From NCBI GenBank assembly GCA_030639665.1, contig DAOWCC010000072.1, forward strand, positions 1-10,634: DNA of 10,634 bases, given 5' to 3'. Below, in pieces: positions 1-5,723 of this stretch (position 1 is the first letter of the stretch; the number at the start of each line of letters is the position of its first letter). The notes below the pieces were generated by a model. The model was given only the letters and a program-made list of their open reading frames with translations. It had not been told where the DNA came from and ran no database searches. A program made the translations under genes and the position numbers. The stretch comes from Elusimicrobiota bacterium (GTDB lineage: Bacteria > Elusimicrobiota > Elusimicrobia > Elusimicrobiales > UBA9959).

Positions 1-299
1 ATAAAAAAACTTTGCGGACTCTCTGTGTAAAATCTCAGCGTCCTCTGCGGTGAAAATCTGTGTTTGTCCGTTGGGGCTAATTTATTTTGAGGTCTTTGCG
101 TTTATCCTGATTTATCCTGTTAATCCTGTCAGATACTTTGTTTTTTCTAAACAACTTTTTAGACAAGATTTACAGGATATAAAAAACAGCAAGATATCCA
201 CAATAATTATGAAAGAACCATTTTTTCTTTACTGTCGCTCTGCCGTACTGCCTCGCTGCTGCTCTTATCTTGTTGAAACTTCCTAAATAATTGCTAAAA
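1..299. repeat. Repeat-rich non-coding DNA
   Basis: This stretch lacks a credible gene. It contains wording of the kind that recurs between genes in many environmental bacterial genomes: CTTTGCGGACTCTCTGTG and CAGCGTCCTCTGCGGTGAAA near 10-53, and the tandem TTTATCCTGATTTATCCTGTTAATCCTGTC near 101-130 in units of about 10 bp. An open frame at 50-286 runs through these repeats, has no ribosome binding site and resembles no family I know, so I do not call it. The functional boundary is probably the promoter at 273-300. That the words are dispersed elsewhere in this genome is inference; only one copy is visible here. Confidence 0.5.
112..180. repeat. Imperfect 19-bp inverted repeat
   Basis: Bases 112-130 (TTATCCTGTTAATCCTGTC) and 162-180 (GACAAGATTTACAGGATAT) are inverted copies matching at 16 of 19 positions, separated by 31 bp. 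Each arm carries the ATCCTGT(T/A)AATCCTGTC word. It may be a pair of oppositely oriented dispersed repeats or one long weak hairpin. There is no downstream T-run, so it is not a good terminator. Confidence 0.6.
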
Positions 300-300
300 T
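273..300 (+). promoter_or_regulatory. Sigma70-like promoter, extended -10
   Basis: TTGAAA at 273-278 is followed after 16 bp by TAAAAT at 295-300, with an upstream TG (292-293) giving an extended -10 TGCTAAAAT. Transcription would begin near 306-308 and give a leader of about 160 nt before the gene at 466. Similar TTGnnA / TGnTATAAy architecture recurs at 7847-7875 and 10343-10371, which supports it as the house-keeping form in this genome. It is the most likely promoter for the four genes from 466 to 3486. Confidence 0.5.
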
Positions 301-309
301 TAAACTGTG

Positions 310-344
310 TTCGGTGCTAATGCTTTAAACACCGAAGCGTTTTT
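310..344 (+). promoter_or_regulatory. Attenuator-like hairpin in leader
   Basis: TTCGGTG (310-316) pairs with CACCGAA (330-336) across a 13-nt loop, followed by GCGTTTTT (337-344). It lies 10-40 nt after the predicted transcription start at about 307. The stem is only 7 bp, so it would be a weak intrinsic terminator; it could act as an attenuator or simply be the first helix of the structured leader. Confidence 0.4.
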
Positions 345-354
345 ATTATTGATA

Positions 355-432
355 ACCCCCCGTAGATTTAATTCCCCGCTAATTCCAGAGGAATCTAAAC
401 GCGAGAAATAGTAAAATCTAAGCACGGGGGGT
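355..432. repeat. Long imperfect palindrome with ACCCCCCGT ends
   Basis: ACCCCCCGT (355-363) is the exact complement of ACGGGGGGT (424-432), and the stem continues with AGATTT (364-369) against AAATCT (414-419) after a 4-nt bulge (420-423). Inside lies a small hairpin, ATTCC (382-386) with GGAAT (390-394), and a possible CGC/GCG pair (377-379 with 401-403). The element ends 21 bp before the Shine-Dalgarno sequence of the gene at 466. It could be a folded leader RNA or a small palindromic mobile element. Its ends resemble those of the element at 782-862. Confidence 0.6.
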
Positions 433-460
433 AAAAAATGCATAGCATTTTTTAAGGAGG
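432..460 (+). promoter_or_regulatory. Perfect hairpin abutting a strong RBS
   Basis: TAAAAAATGC (432-441) and GCATTTTTTA (445-454) form a perfect 10-bp hairpin with an ATA triloop. It ends inside AAGGAGG (454-460), the Shine-Dalgarno sequence of the gene starting at 466 (5-nt spacing). T432 can pair either here or in the preceding large palindrome, so the two structures compete at one base only. The abutment could influence ribosome access. Confidence 0.55.
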
Positions 461-465
461 CGTTA

Positions 466-765
466 ATGAGACTTGAAATCAAAAATATAAATATAAGTTC
501 TATTTTATTTTCATCCGTGCCCGTGGTTGTTTTTGTTCTGGGATTATTGGGAGCGGTTATAACATTTTTCTTTACTCCCAGTTCCGCGATTTATACCATG
601 ACCGTATTTAAGAAATTGATAGCGATAGGAATGTATTCGCTAATGTATACTTTGTTGGTTGTGGCATTGTTGGTTTTTATTGTTTTTGTTTATAACTTTT
701 TTACAAGCATCGTGGGTTTAAGAGGAATAAAATTTGATATTGAGGAAATAAATAAAGAGAATTAA
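466..765 (+). CDS. Small two-helix membrane protein
   Basis: A 99-residue protein with two strongly hydrophobic segments, about residues 13-36 and 51-82, a short polar N-terminus beginning MRLEIKNINI and an acidic C-terminal tail (FDIEEINKEN). The arrangement of a short amphipathic lead, two helices and a C-terminal strand-like IKFDIEE resembles small DUF3566-type membrane proteins, but I cannot confirm that and assign no function. The start is well supported by AAGGAGG ending 5 nt upstream. It is the first gene after the 273-300 promoter, and its stop is 109 bp before the OmpR-type gene, a gap almost filled by a structured element. It could be a membrane partner of the neighbouring regulators, which is speculation. 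Confidence 0.75.
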   Translation: MRLEIKNINISSILFSSVPVVVFVLGLLGAVITFFFTPSSAIYTMTVFKKLIAIGMYSLMYTLLVVALLVFIVFVYNFFTSIVGLRGIKFDIEEINKEN

Positions 766-781
766 ATTAAATTTAGAGTTC

Positions 782-862
782 ACCCTGTTAAATAATTTCA
801 GGTTTTTGGGTATATAAAAATCTGAAATTACGCCTTGACCAACAAGGCGTATTTAACGGGGT
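782..862 (+). promoter_or_regulatory. Three-way-junction RNA element in 5' leader
   Basis: Three helices account for nearly every base. The outer stem pairs 782-794 with 850-862 (13 bp, one U-G wobble at 786/858). The first inner hairpin pairs 795-807 with 816-828 (13 bp, one G-U wobble at 802/821) around the 8-nt loop GGGTATAT. The second pairs CGCCTTG 831-837 with CAAGGCG 843-849 around ACCAA. Only bases 829-830 are unpaired at the junction. The element ends one base before the GAGGAG ribosome binding site (864-869) of the GTG-started gene at 875. It matches no riboswitch class I recognise: purine and c-di-GMP-I three-way junctions need long conserved joining segments that are absent. A palindromic mobile repeat is the main alternative. 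Confidence 0.7.
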
Positions 863-874
863 AGAGGAGAAAAA

Positions 875-1648
875 GTGAAAACCAATATTATTTTCGCATC
901 AAAGGATTTTTCCAGAGCGTCTCTTTTGCTGGAATTACTCTCAAGACAGGGTTATTCCGTTTTAACCGCTCATAAGTCCAGAGAAGTTATGGGAATGCTT
1001 ACTCAAAGAAGTTTTGATCTTGTTATCATAGGACAAAATTTGGCTGATGAAGAGGGATTGACATTTTTAAAAAATCTCAGATCAAAGAATAAAACAATTC
1101 CCGTAATAGCTGTTTTGGAATCGCCGGATACTTATTTGGAACATATACCCTCGGGTATTTCCAAAGAAAATATTTTTCCCCACAGGGTTACGGGGCGTTC
1201 CGCGTCATCGGCATCGCAAAAGATAACATATAAGCTGGCTTTTTTTCAGCTGGGCGCTGATGAATGTTTGACTTATAATCAGGATTTGCAAGAAACAATC
1301 GCGAGAGTTCGCGCGGTTATAAGAAGAACGGCAAATACCCAGCCGGATGAAGTTCTCAAAATGAATGAAATAGAGATTAATATGTCCAGCTATACCGTTC
1401 GTATCGCTAAGAAGGAAATAACAGTTACCGCCAAAGAGTTTGATTTGATATATGTTTTCTTGAGCTCTCCGAATAGGGTTTTGAGCCGGCCATATCTCAT
1501 AGAAAGAGTATGGGGTTACAATTATTTCGGTTCGCCAAGGACGGTGGATGTTCATGTTAGAAGACTTAGAGCGAAAATCGGCAAGGCAGCGAAATATTTT
1601 CATACCGTGCCTTGTGTTGGATATAAGTTTGTCCCGGAAACAAAATAA
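875..1648 (+). CDS. OmpR-type regulator with pseudo-receiver domain
   Basis: A 257-residue protein with an N-terminal receiver-like domain (about 1-150) and a C-terminal OmpR/PhoB winged helix (about 160-255; VTAKEFDLIYVFL, VLSRPYLIERVWG, RTVDVHVRRLRAKIG, VGYKF). The DNA-binding half looks fully functional. The receiver is degenerate: the acidic pair after beta1 is replaced (IIFASKDF), the phosphoacceptor Asp position is Gly53 (DLVIIGQNL), the conserved Thr is lost (IAVLES) and the Lys is Tyr134 (GADECLTYN). About 30 extra residues (roughly 84-115) lie between beta4 and alpha4. Known atypical receivers of this type act without phosphorylation, for example through ligands or partner proteins. 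GTG start, with GAGGAG 5 nt upstream and the structured element at 782-862 just before it. Probable operon with 1678 and 2056. Confidence 0.9.
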   Translation: MKTNIIFASKDFSRASLLLELLSRQGYSVLTAHKSREVMGMLTQRSFDLVIIGQNLADEEGLTFLKNLRSKNKTIPVIAVLESPDTYLEHIPSGISKENIFPHRVTGRSASSASQKITYKLAFFQLGADECLTYNQDLQETIARVRAVIRRTANTQPDEVLKMNEIEINMSSYTVRIAKKEITVTAKEFDLIYVFLSSPNRVLSRPYLIERVWGYNYFGSPRTVDVHVRRLRAKIGKAAKYFHTVPCVGYKFVPETK

Positions 1649-1677
1649 TAAAAATCCCAAGGGGAGGAATACGATTT

Positions 1678-2055
1678 ATGGAAGATAATAAAGTTTTGAT
1701 AATAGACGATGACGCGCATTTGAGAGGCAGTTTAAGCGAGGTTTTGGATTTGGAAGGTTTTGACTGTCTTGAAGCCGGCAATGCCAAGAAAGGCATTGAA
1801 ATGGCAAAGAAGAATAATCCCGATGTTGTCATTATGGATATACAGCTTCCCGATTCAAGCGGTTTTCAAATTTGCCGCGAGCTTAGAGAATATTCCAAAG
1901 AGTTTGTTTTGATAATGATGACCGGACGGTTTCTTTCATCGGAAGAAAAAACTCAAGGTTTTAACTTGGGAGCGGATGAATATCTTACCAAACCCTTTGA
2001 TATACAAGGCTTGTCCATAAGAATAAGACAGCTTCTTACTCGGAAAAACAAATAA
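1678..2055 (+). CDS. Single-domain response regulator (CheY-like)
   Basis: A 125-residue stand-alone receiver with no output domain. All catalytic residues are present: acidic triplet Asp10-Asp11-Asp12, phosphoacceptor Asp54 (VVIMDIQLP), Thr82 (LIMMTGR) and Lys105 (YLTKPF). Its likely role is to shuttle or sink phosphate in a relay, or to act by protein contact. The N-terminal half is clearly related to the receiver of the hybrid kinase at 5724: both read (I/V)DDDAHLR and then a (D/E)(L/M)EG(F/Y) helix end. A strong GGGGAGG (1661-1667) lies 10 nt before the ATG, 29 bp after the stop of the pseudo-receiver regulator. Its own stop codon directly abuts the next ATG (TAAATG), so translation of the two is likely coupled. 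Confidence 0.92.
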   Translation: MEDNKVLIIDDDAHLRGSLSEVLDLEGFDCLEAGNAKKGIEMAKKNNPDVVIMDIQLPDSSGFQICRELREYSKEFVLIMMTGRFLSSEEKTQGFNLGADEYLTKPFDIQGLSIRIRQLLTRKNK

Positions 2056-3486
2056 ATGAGAAAAATAACGGCTTTTTTGTTATTGTTTTGTTTTGCCGTT
2101 TCATCGAATGTGGCGAATGCCGCGCCTCAAAAAAAAGTTAAGTTGGATGTTTTTTTTGAAAGCATGGACGGACGCGGCTGGCAGTGGTTTTTTTTGTCGG
2201 ACGCTTTAAGACGGGCGCGGACAAATAATATTGAGGTAAATGTTTTTTGCATCATGGCAAAAGATGATAAAGGCTTATGGTCTTCCAATCGCGGAGATGG
2301 GGAAATTGACGAATCAAAAAGGATAGCCGTAATACGCAAATATTATGGAAACGCCCTTTTTAATTATCTTAATGCCCGCAGTTTGAGTCCTTGGAAGGAT
2401 GGTTGGAAAGACGCGGCCATATTCAGCGATATTAATCTCGTTAAACTTGAAAAGGAAATCAAGAAGAACGGAGATAGCGCTTTAAACGAACATTATTCGG
2501 CGGTTAAAAAGAAAGCCGTGACAAAGGCGTCGGTTTTTATTGATGGCGCTTTGTATGAAGGTTCTCCCAAACTCTTGGATATTATGAGGGCCGTAAACAA
2601 GGTTTTGCCAAAAGAAAAAAAGTTTAATGTTCCGATGGAGAAAGCGCATTTGAAACTTGCCGCGCCCAAATTTTGGATTGTGTTATCTGAAAATTCAGCG
2701 CCAAAAGACGACAGAGTTATAAGCGCGTTTGCCCGATTTTTTTCAGAACTGAAACCAACTGAAATTCAATATTCTTCAAAAAAAAGAAAGGCGAAGTTTA
2801 AGGACTTGGACTTTATTCCGGCTTATATAATTGAGGATAATAAAAACAGCCGCTTGGCGCTCAAAGATATGATAAAGGCGGGAGTCTTTGTCAAAAAGAA
2901 AGGTTATTTCGTTTATTATGATAAGAGCCGAAGAGGAGTTTTTGTTAAAAATAAAACCAAACCCAAGACTCTTGAGCTTTTTACAATGTCGCAATGTCCG
3001 TACGGGGTTTTGGCTGAAAATTCAGTTATTGAAGCTGTTGAAAAAAAACTTATCGCGCCTAAAACCAAAGTAAAAATACGGTATATCGCCGACGGAAGTA
3101 AAGATTCCGACGGCAAGATAGTTTTCAGAAGTCTTCACGGCCCCGCAGAGTGGGAAGAAAATGTGAGGCAGTTATTTATAGCGGATAAATTCCCAAATAA
3201 GCTATTTGCTTATTTGAAAGAAAGAAATAAAAATATTAATTCCACTCAATGGGAAACTGCGGCGAAAGCCGCCGGCATAAGCGGCAAGGCTATTGTTGAC
3301 GGCTTTGAAGACGGCAAGCTTCTGCTTTTGAAGGATAGCGAGCGCGCGAAGGAACTTGGCGTTTCTTCCTCTCCTTCATTTTTAGTTGATGGAAAGTATT
3401 TTGCCATTGGAGTGAGAGAGCTTACCAATATTAAAGGTTTTGAAAAAGTGCCGTTAAAGGCCTCAAGCGGTGGAGCATGTAAATAA
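2056..3486 (+). CDS. Secreted multi-domain thioredoxin-fold (DsbA-like) protein
   Basis: A 476-residue protein with a clear Sec signal peptide (about 1-22, ending VANA|AP). Residues about 29-180 look like a decayed thioredoxin fold: FFESMDGRGW stands where a CxxC motif would be, and SVFIDGALYEG resembles the closing strands. Residues about 200-300 resemble a linker or second degenerate fold (KFWIVLSEN, FIPAYIIED). Residues about 305-470 form a DsbA/GILT-like domain: LELFTMSQCPYG with Cys314, SLHGPAEWEENVRQ, and SSSPSFLVDG with the expected cis-Pro at 440. The second active-site Cys is Gly317, so the motif is CPYG rather than CxxC. The only other mature cysteines are near residue 64 and in the C-terminal GGACK. 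It may be a monothiol isomerase or reductase, or a non-catalytic relative. The start abuts the preceding stop without its own strong RBS, indicating coupling. Confidence 0.8.
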   Translation: MRKITAFLLLFCFAVSSNVANAAPQKKVKLDVFFESMDGRGWQWFFLSDALRRARTNNIEVNVFCIMAKDDKGLWSSNRGDGEIDESKRIAVIRKYYGNALFNYLNARSLSPWKDGWKDAAIFSDINLVKLEKEIKKNGDSALNEHYSAVKKKAVTKASVFIDGALYEGSPKLLDIMRAVNKVLPKEKKFNVPMEKAHLKLAAPKFWIVLSENSAPKDDRVISAFARFFSELKPTEIQYSSKKRKAKFKDLDFIPAYIIEDNKNSRLALKDMIKAGVFVKKKGYFVYYDKSRRGVFVKNKTKPKTLELFTMSQCPYGVLAENSVIEAVEKKLIAPKTKVKIRYIADGSKDSDGKIVFRSLHGPAEWEENVRQLFIADKFPNKLFAYLKERNKNINSTQWETAAKAAGISGKAIVDGFEDGKLLLLKDSERAKELGVSSSPSFLVDGKYFAIGVRELTNIKGFEKVPLKASSGGACK

Positions 3487-3506
3487 AAAAGCGCAACCGC
3501 TTTTTT
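3485..3506 (+). terminator. Rho-independent terminator
   Basis: AAAAAAGCG (3485-3493) pairs with CGCTTTTTT (3498-3506) around a CAAC loop, starting inside the stop codon of the thioredoxin-fold gene. The T-run is part of the stem, so in RNA it could also work on the opposite strand. It shares its core with the terminators at 7582-7604 and 8320-8342. Confidence 0.8.
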
Positions 3507-3534
3507 AGGCAACAGGGGTCAGGTTGCAGGTTTC
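3501..3534. repeat. Terminator-flank repeat, copy 1
   Basis: The sequence after the terminator, beginning TTTTTTAGGCAACAGG, matches 7599-7632 at 27 of 34 positions without gaps. It consists of CAGGTTGCAGGTTTC-type words that recur at 9583-9603. It forms the start of a gene-free gap (3507-3730) that also contains purine-rich AAGAAGTAAGAAATAAGAG (3545-3563) and the direct repeat TCTGATTTCT (3593-3602 and 3614-3623). Confidence 0.6.
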
Positions 3535-3653
3535 AAGAAACAGCAAGAAGTAAGAAATAAGAGACAATATTTAATAGGAATACTCCGTATTATCTGATTT
3601 CTGCTCTCTGGTTTCTGATTTCTATAGTTCAAAGAATTTGTTTATAAATAGTT

Positions 3654-3712
3654 TAATGTAACATTTTTGTAATACAAGTAAGTAATAATATTCCATAATA
3701 TGGGTTACATTA
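3654..3712. promoter_or_regulatory. Operator-like inverted repeats before kinase gene
   Basis: TAATGTAAC (3654-3662) and GTTACATTA (3704-3712) are perfect 9-bp inverted copies 41 bp apart. Between them lies a small palindrome, TTGTA-A-TACAA (3667-3677). The set ends 18 bp before the start of the sensor kinase gene at 3731. I find no clear -35/-10 pair here; TATAAA at 3643-3648 is a possible -10 with a poor -35. Possible readings are paired operators for a dimeric regulator that loops DNA, or a long-range stem in the leader RNA. Confidence 0.4.
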
Positions 3713-3730
3713 TTTATTACGGTTTAAATT

Positions 3731-5617
3731 ATGACAGATAGAGTGAGAAAAAAAGGGAAACTTTTTTATAAGTTTCTCTTTATCTTTTTAATGGTTTCGA
3801 TGGTTCCTTTGGGGATAGTCGGCTATTATCTCGTCAATTTAAGCAGAGAGACTTTAAATGCCGCCATTATTAAAGATCAGGAAGCTCTTGCCGTAGGTTT
3901 CGCGGACACGGTTGCCAATTCGGTCAATTCTTTTAAAAATGTATTGCTTGAAGCCGCTCATAGAAGTGATTTCGCTTCCATGGACATAAGCAGACAGCAA
4001 TCAACTTTAAACAGCATTATGCAATTGCATAAAGCCTTTCTGGATATTTCCGTTATAGACATTGACGGACAGGAAACCATAAGAATAGGCAGATTTGTTC
4101 GCAGTAGTAATTTGCGAGATTTTTCAAACAGTCCTGTTTTTAAAAGAGCCGTGAAAAGCGGCGAATTTATGGGGGAAATAAAAAGGAATATGGGATCTTA
4201 TCCCAGTTTGACTATCGCGATAGCGATAGCGAATCCCTCTAATAATCAAACCAATGGCGTGATTATCGCGAAACTCAGTTTAAACGGTTTAAGCGGTATT
4301 TTAAAAACCAGTTTTCCTCCTTCAACTCACACGCGCGCCGCGGTTATAGATTCCAACGGTTTTCTTGTGGCTCATTCGGATTCCGAGGAAGTTACCAAGC
4401 CGGATGCCAAATTGCCTGACGATATACTGGATGTTCTTCTAAGAAATGACGCCAAAAGCGGCGGCGGAGAAATTATTTTAAACAGTTCCCAAAGAGTTTT
4501 GGGCGCTTTTGCCGAGGTTAATCATTTGGGCTGGGTGGTTTATATTCAAAGATCAGTTTCCGTCGCTTACGAGGCATCTCAAAAAATGCTTCACAGAACA
4601 TATAAGGTCATTTTTATAGTAATGATTTTTGTTTTGTTCCTGGGTTATGCCGTTTCGCTTGTAATCGTTCAGCCTATTCAAGCTTTAAGAGAAGCGGCCA
4701 TAAAACTTGGCGAGGGAGATTTTGATTATCTTCCCGATTTAAATATGCCTAATGATGAAATAGGCGAACTTGCTCATACTTTTGTTCAAATGAGCGAGGC
4801 TTTAAAAATTAAGAACGCGGAAGTTGTTTCCGCGCAGGATGAATTGCATAGATTAAACAGGAGTTTGGAAAACAGGGTTGAAGCGAGAACCAGAGAATTA
4901 AAATCCGCGCAGGATGAACTGATTAAGAAAGAAAGACTTGCCGCTATAGGACAAATGGCTTCCGTGGTCGGTCATGAAATAAGAAATCCTCTTGCCGTTA
5001 TAAATAATTCAACCTATTTTATCAAAACCAAGCTTTCTCACGCGGGAGATGTTGAGCCCAAAATATCAAAGCATCTTTCCATAATTGAGTCTGAAATAAA
5101 ACAGGCTAATGGCATAATAAATGAAATTCTCGGTTTTGCCAGAACCAAAGACCTTAATCCCAGGGTTCAGCCTCTTCATAGTTATTTGGAAGACCTTATT
5201 ATGTCTTTCCCTTTCCCAAAGTATATAGAATTTGTGAAAGAATTTACTACGGAAAACCCAATAGTGAATGTGGATACCGATGAGCTTACTCAGGCGATTA
5301 GAAATCTTATGAATAACGGTATTGAAGTTATGCCTGAAAAGGGAACTTTAACCATGAGGACGGTTATTGAAGATAATTTTGTGAGAATTGATATTCAAGA
5401 CGAAGGTTCGGGAATTCCAAAAGATGTTTTGGAAAAAATATTCGCGCCTTTCTTTACTACCAAAGCGAGAGGCACGGGACTTGGTCTTGCCGTTGTTAAA
5501 AAAGTTATTGATAGGCATAATGGCAAGGTTGATGCCTGGAGCGAAGTAGGCAAAGGCACTTGTTTTAAACTATTCCTGCCCCTTTCTGCAAAATTACCCA
5601 AGATTCCCGGAGAGTGA
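3731..5617 (+). CDS. Membrane sensor histidine kinase, dCache sensor + HAMP
   Basis: A 628-residue kinase. In order: TM1 (about 11-35), a periplasmic dCache-like sensor (about 36-288; conserved-looking AAVIDSNGFLVAHSD and a closing LGWVVYIQ), TM2 (about 291-313), HAMP (about 314-366, starting at the QPIQALREAA helix), a coiled coil (about 367-405), HisKA with phosphoacceptor His415 (GHEIRNPLAVI) and a HATPase domain (N-box Asn525/Asn528/Asn529, G1 DEGSGIP from Asp557, F/G2 FFTTKARGTGLGL). Every catalytic box is intact. dCache sensors usually bind small molecules such as amino acids or carboxylates; the ligand here is unknown. There is no fused receiver, so it must signal to separate ones; 5724, 6909 and 1678 are candidates. 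No clear Shine-Dalgarno precedes the ATG. It sits between the 3485 terminator and a possible promoter near 5645. Confidence 0.93.
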   Translation: MTDRVRKKGKLFYKFLFIFLMVSMVPLGIVGYYLVNLSRETLNAAIIKDQEALAVGFADTVANSVNSFKNVLLEAAHRSDFASMDISRQQSTLNSIMQLHKAFLDISVIDIDGQETIRIGRFVRSSNLRDFSNSPVFKRAVKSGEFMGEIKRNMGSYPSLTIAIAIANPSNNQTNGVIIAKLSLNGLSGILKTSFPPSTHTRAAVIDSNGFLVAHSDSEEVTKPDAKLPDDILDVLLRNDAKSGGGEIILNSSQRVLGAFAEVNHLGWVVYIQRSVSVAYEASQKMLHRTYKVIFIVMIFVLFLGYAVSLVIVQPIQALREAAIKLGEGDFDYLPDLNMPNDEIGELAHTFVQMSEALKIKNAEVVSAQDELHRLNRSLENRVEARTRELKSAQDELIKKERLAAIGQMASVVGHEIRNPLAVINNSTYFIKTKLSHAGDVEPKISKHLSIIESEIKQANGIINEILGFARTKDLNPRVQPLHSYLEDLIMSFPFPKYIEFVKEFTTENPIVNVDTDELTQAIRNLMNNGIEVMPEKGTLTMRTVIEDNFVRIDIQDEGSGIPKDVLEKIFAPFFTTKARGTGLGLAVVKKVIDRHNGKVDAWSEVGKGTCFKLFLPLSAKLPKIPGE

Positions 5618-5644
5618 AAGTTCTTTGTTCCGCGTAAATAAATG

Positions 5645-5680
5645 TATAATATCAGTGTTCAAGCATAGAGTAGGCTATGC
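5645..5680 (+). promoter_or_regulatory. Possible -10 box and small hairpin
   Basis: A perfect TATAAT at 5645-5650 lies in the 106-bp gap between the two kinase genes. The best upstream partners are poor: TTCTTT at 5621-5626 (18-bp spacing) and TTGTTC at 5625-5630 (14-bp spacing). The transcript would begin near 5657 and contain the hairpin GCATAG (5663-5668) / CTATGC (5675-5680). It may give the downstream pair independent expression. Confidence 0.3.
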
Positions 5681-5723
5681 CAATGAATGAGGATGTTTCT
5701 TTAGGAGATTTTTTTAATTAATT

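Noticed and set aside
50..286. 78-codon open frame on the + strand
   Set aside because: It reads through intergenic repeats, has no RBS, and its protein shows no domain-like pattern.
782..862. Known riboswitch or tRNA-like gene
   Set aside because: No conserved ligand-binding core of the purine, c-di-GMP, SAM or TPP classes is visible, and there is no anticodon arm or T-loop sequence.
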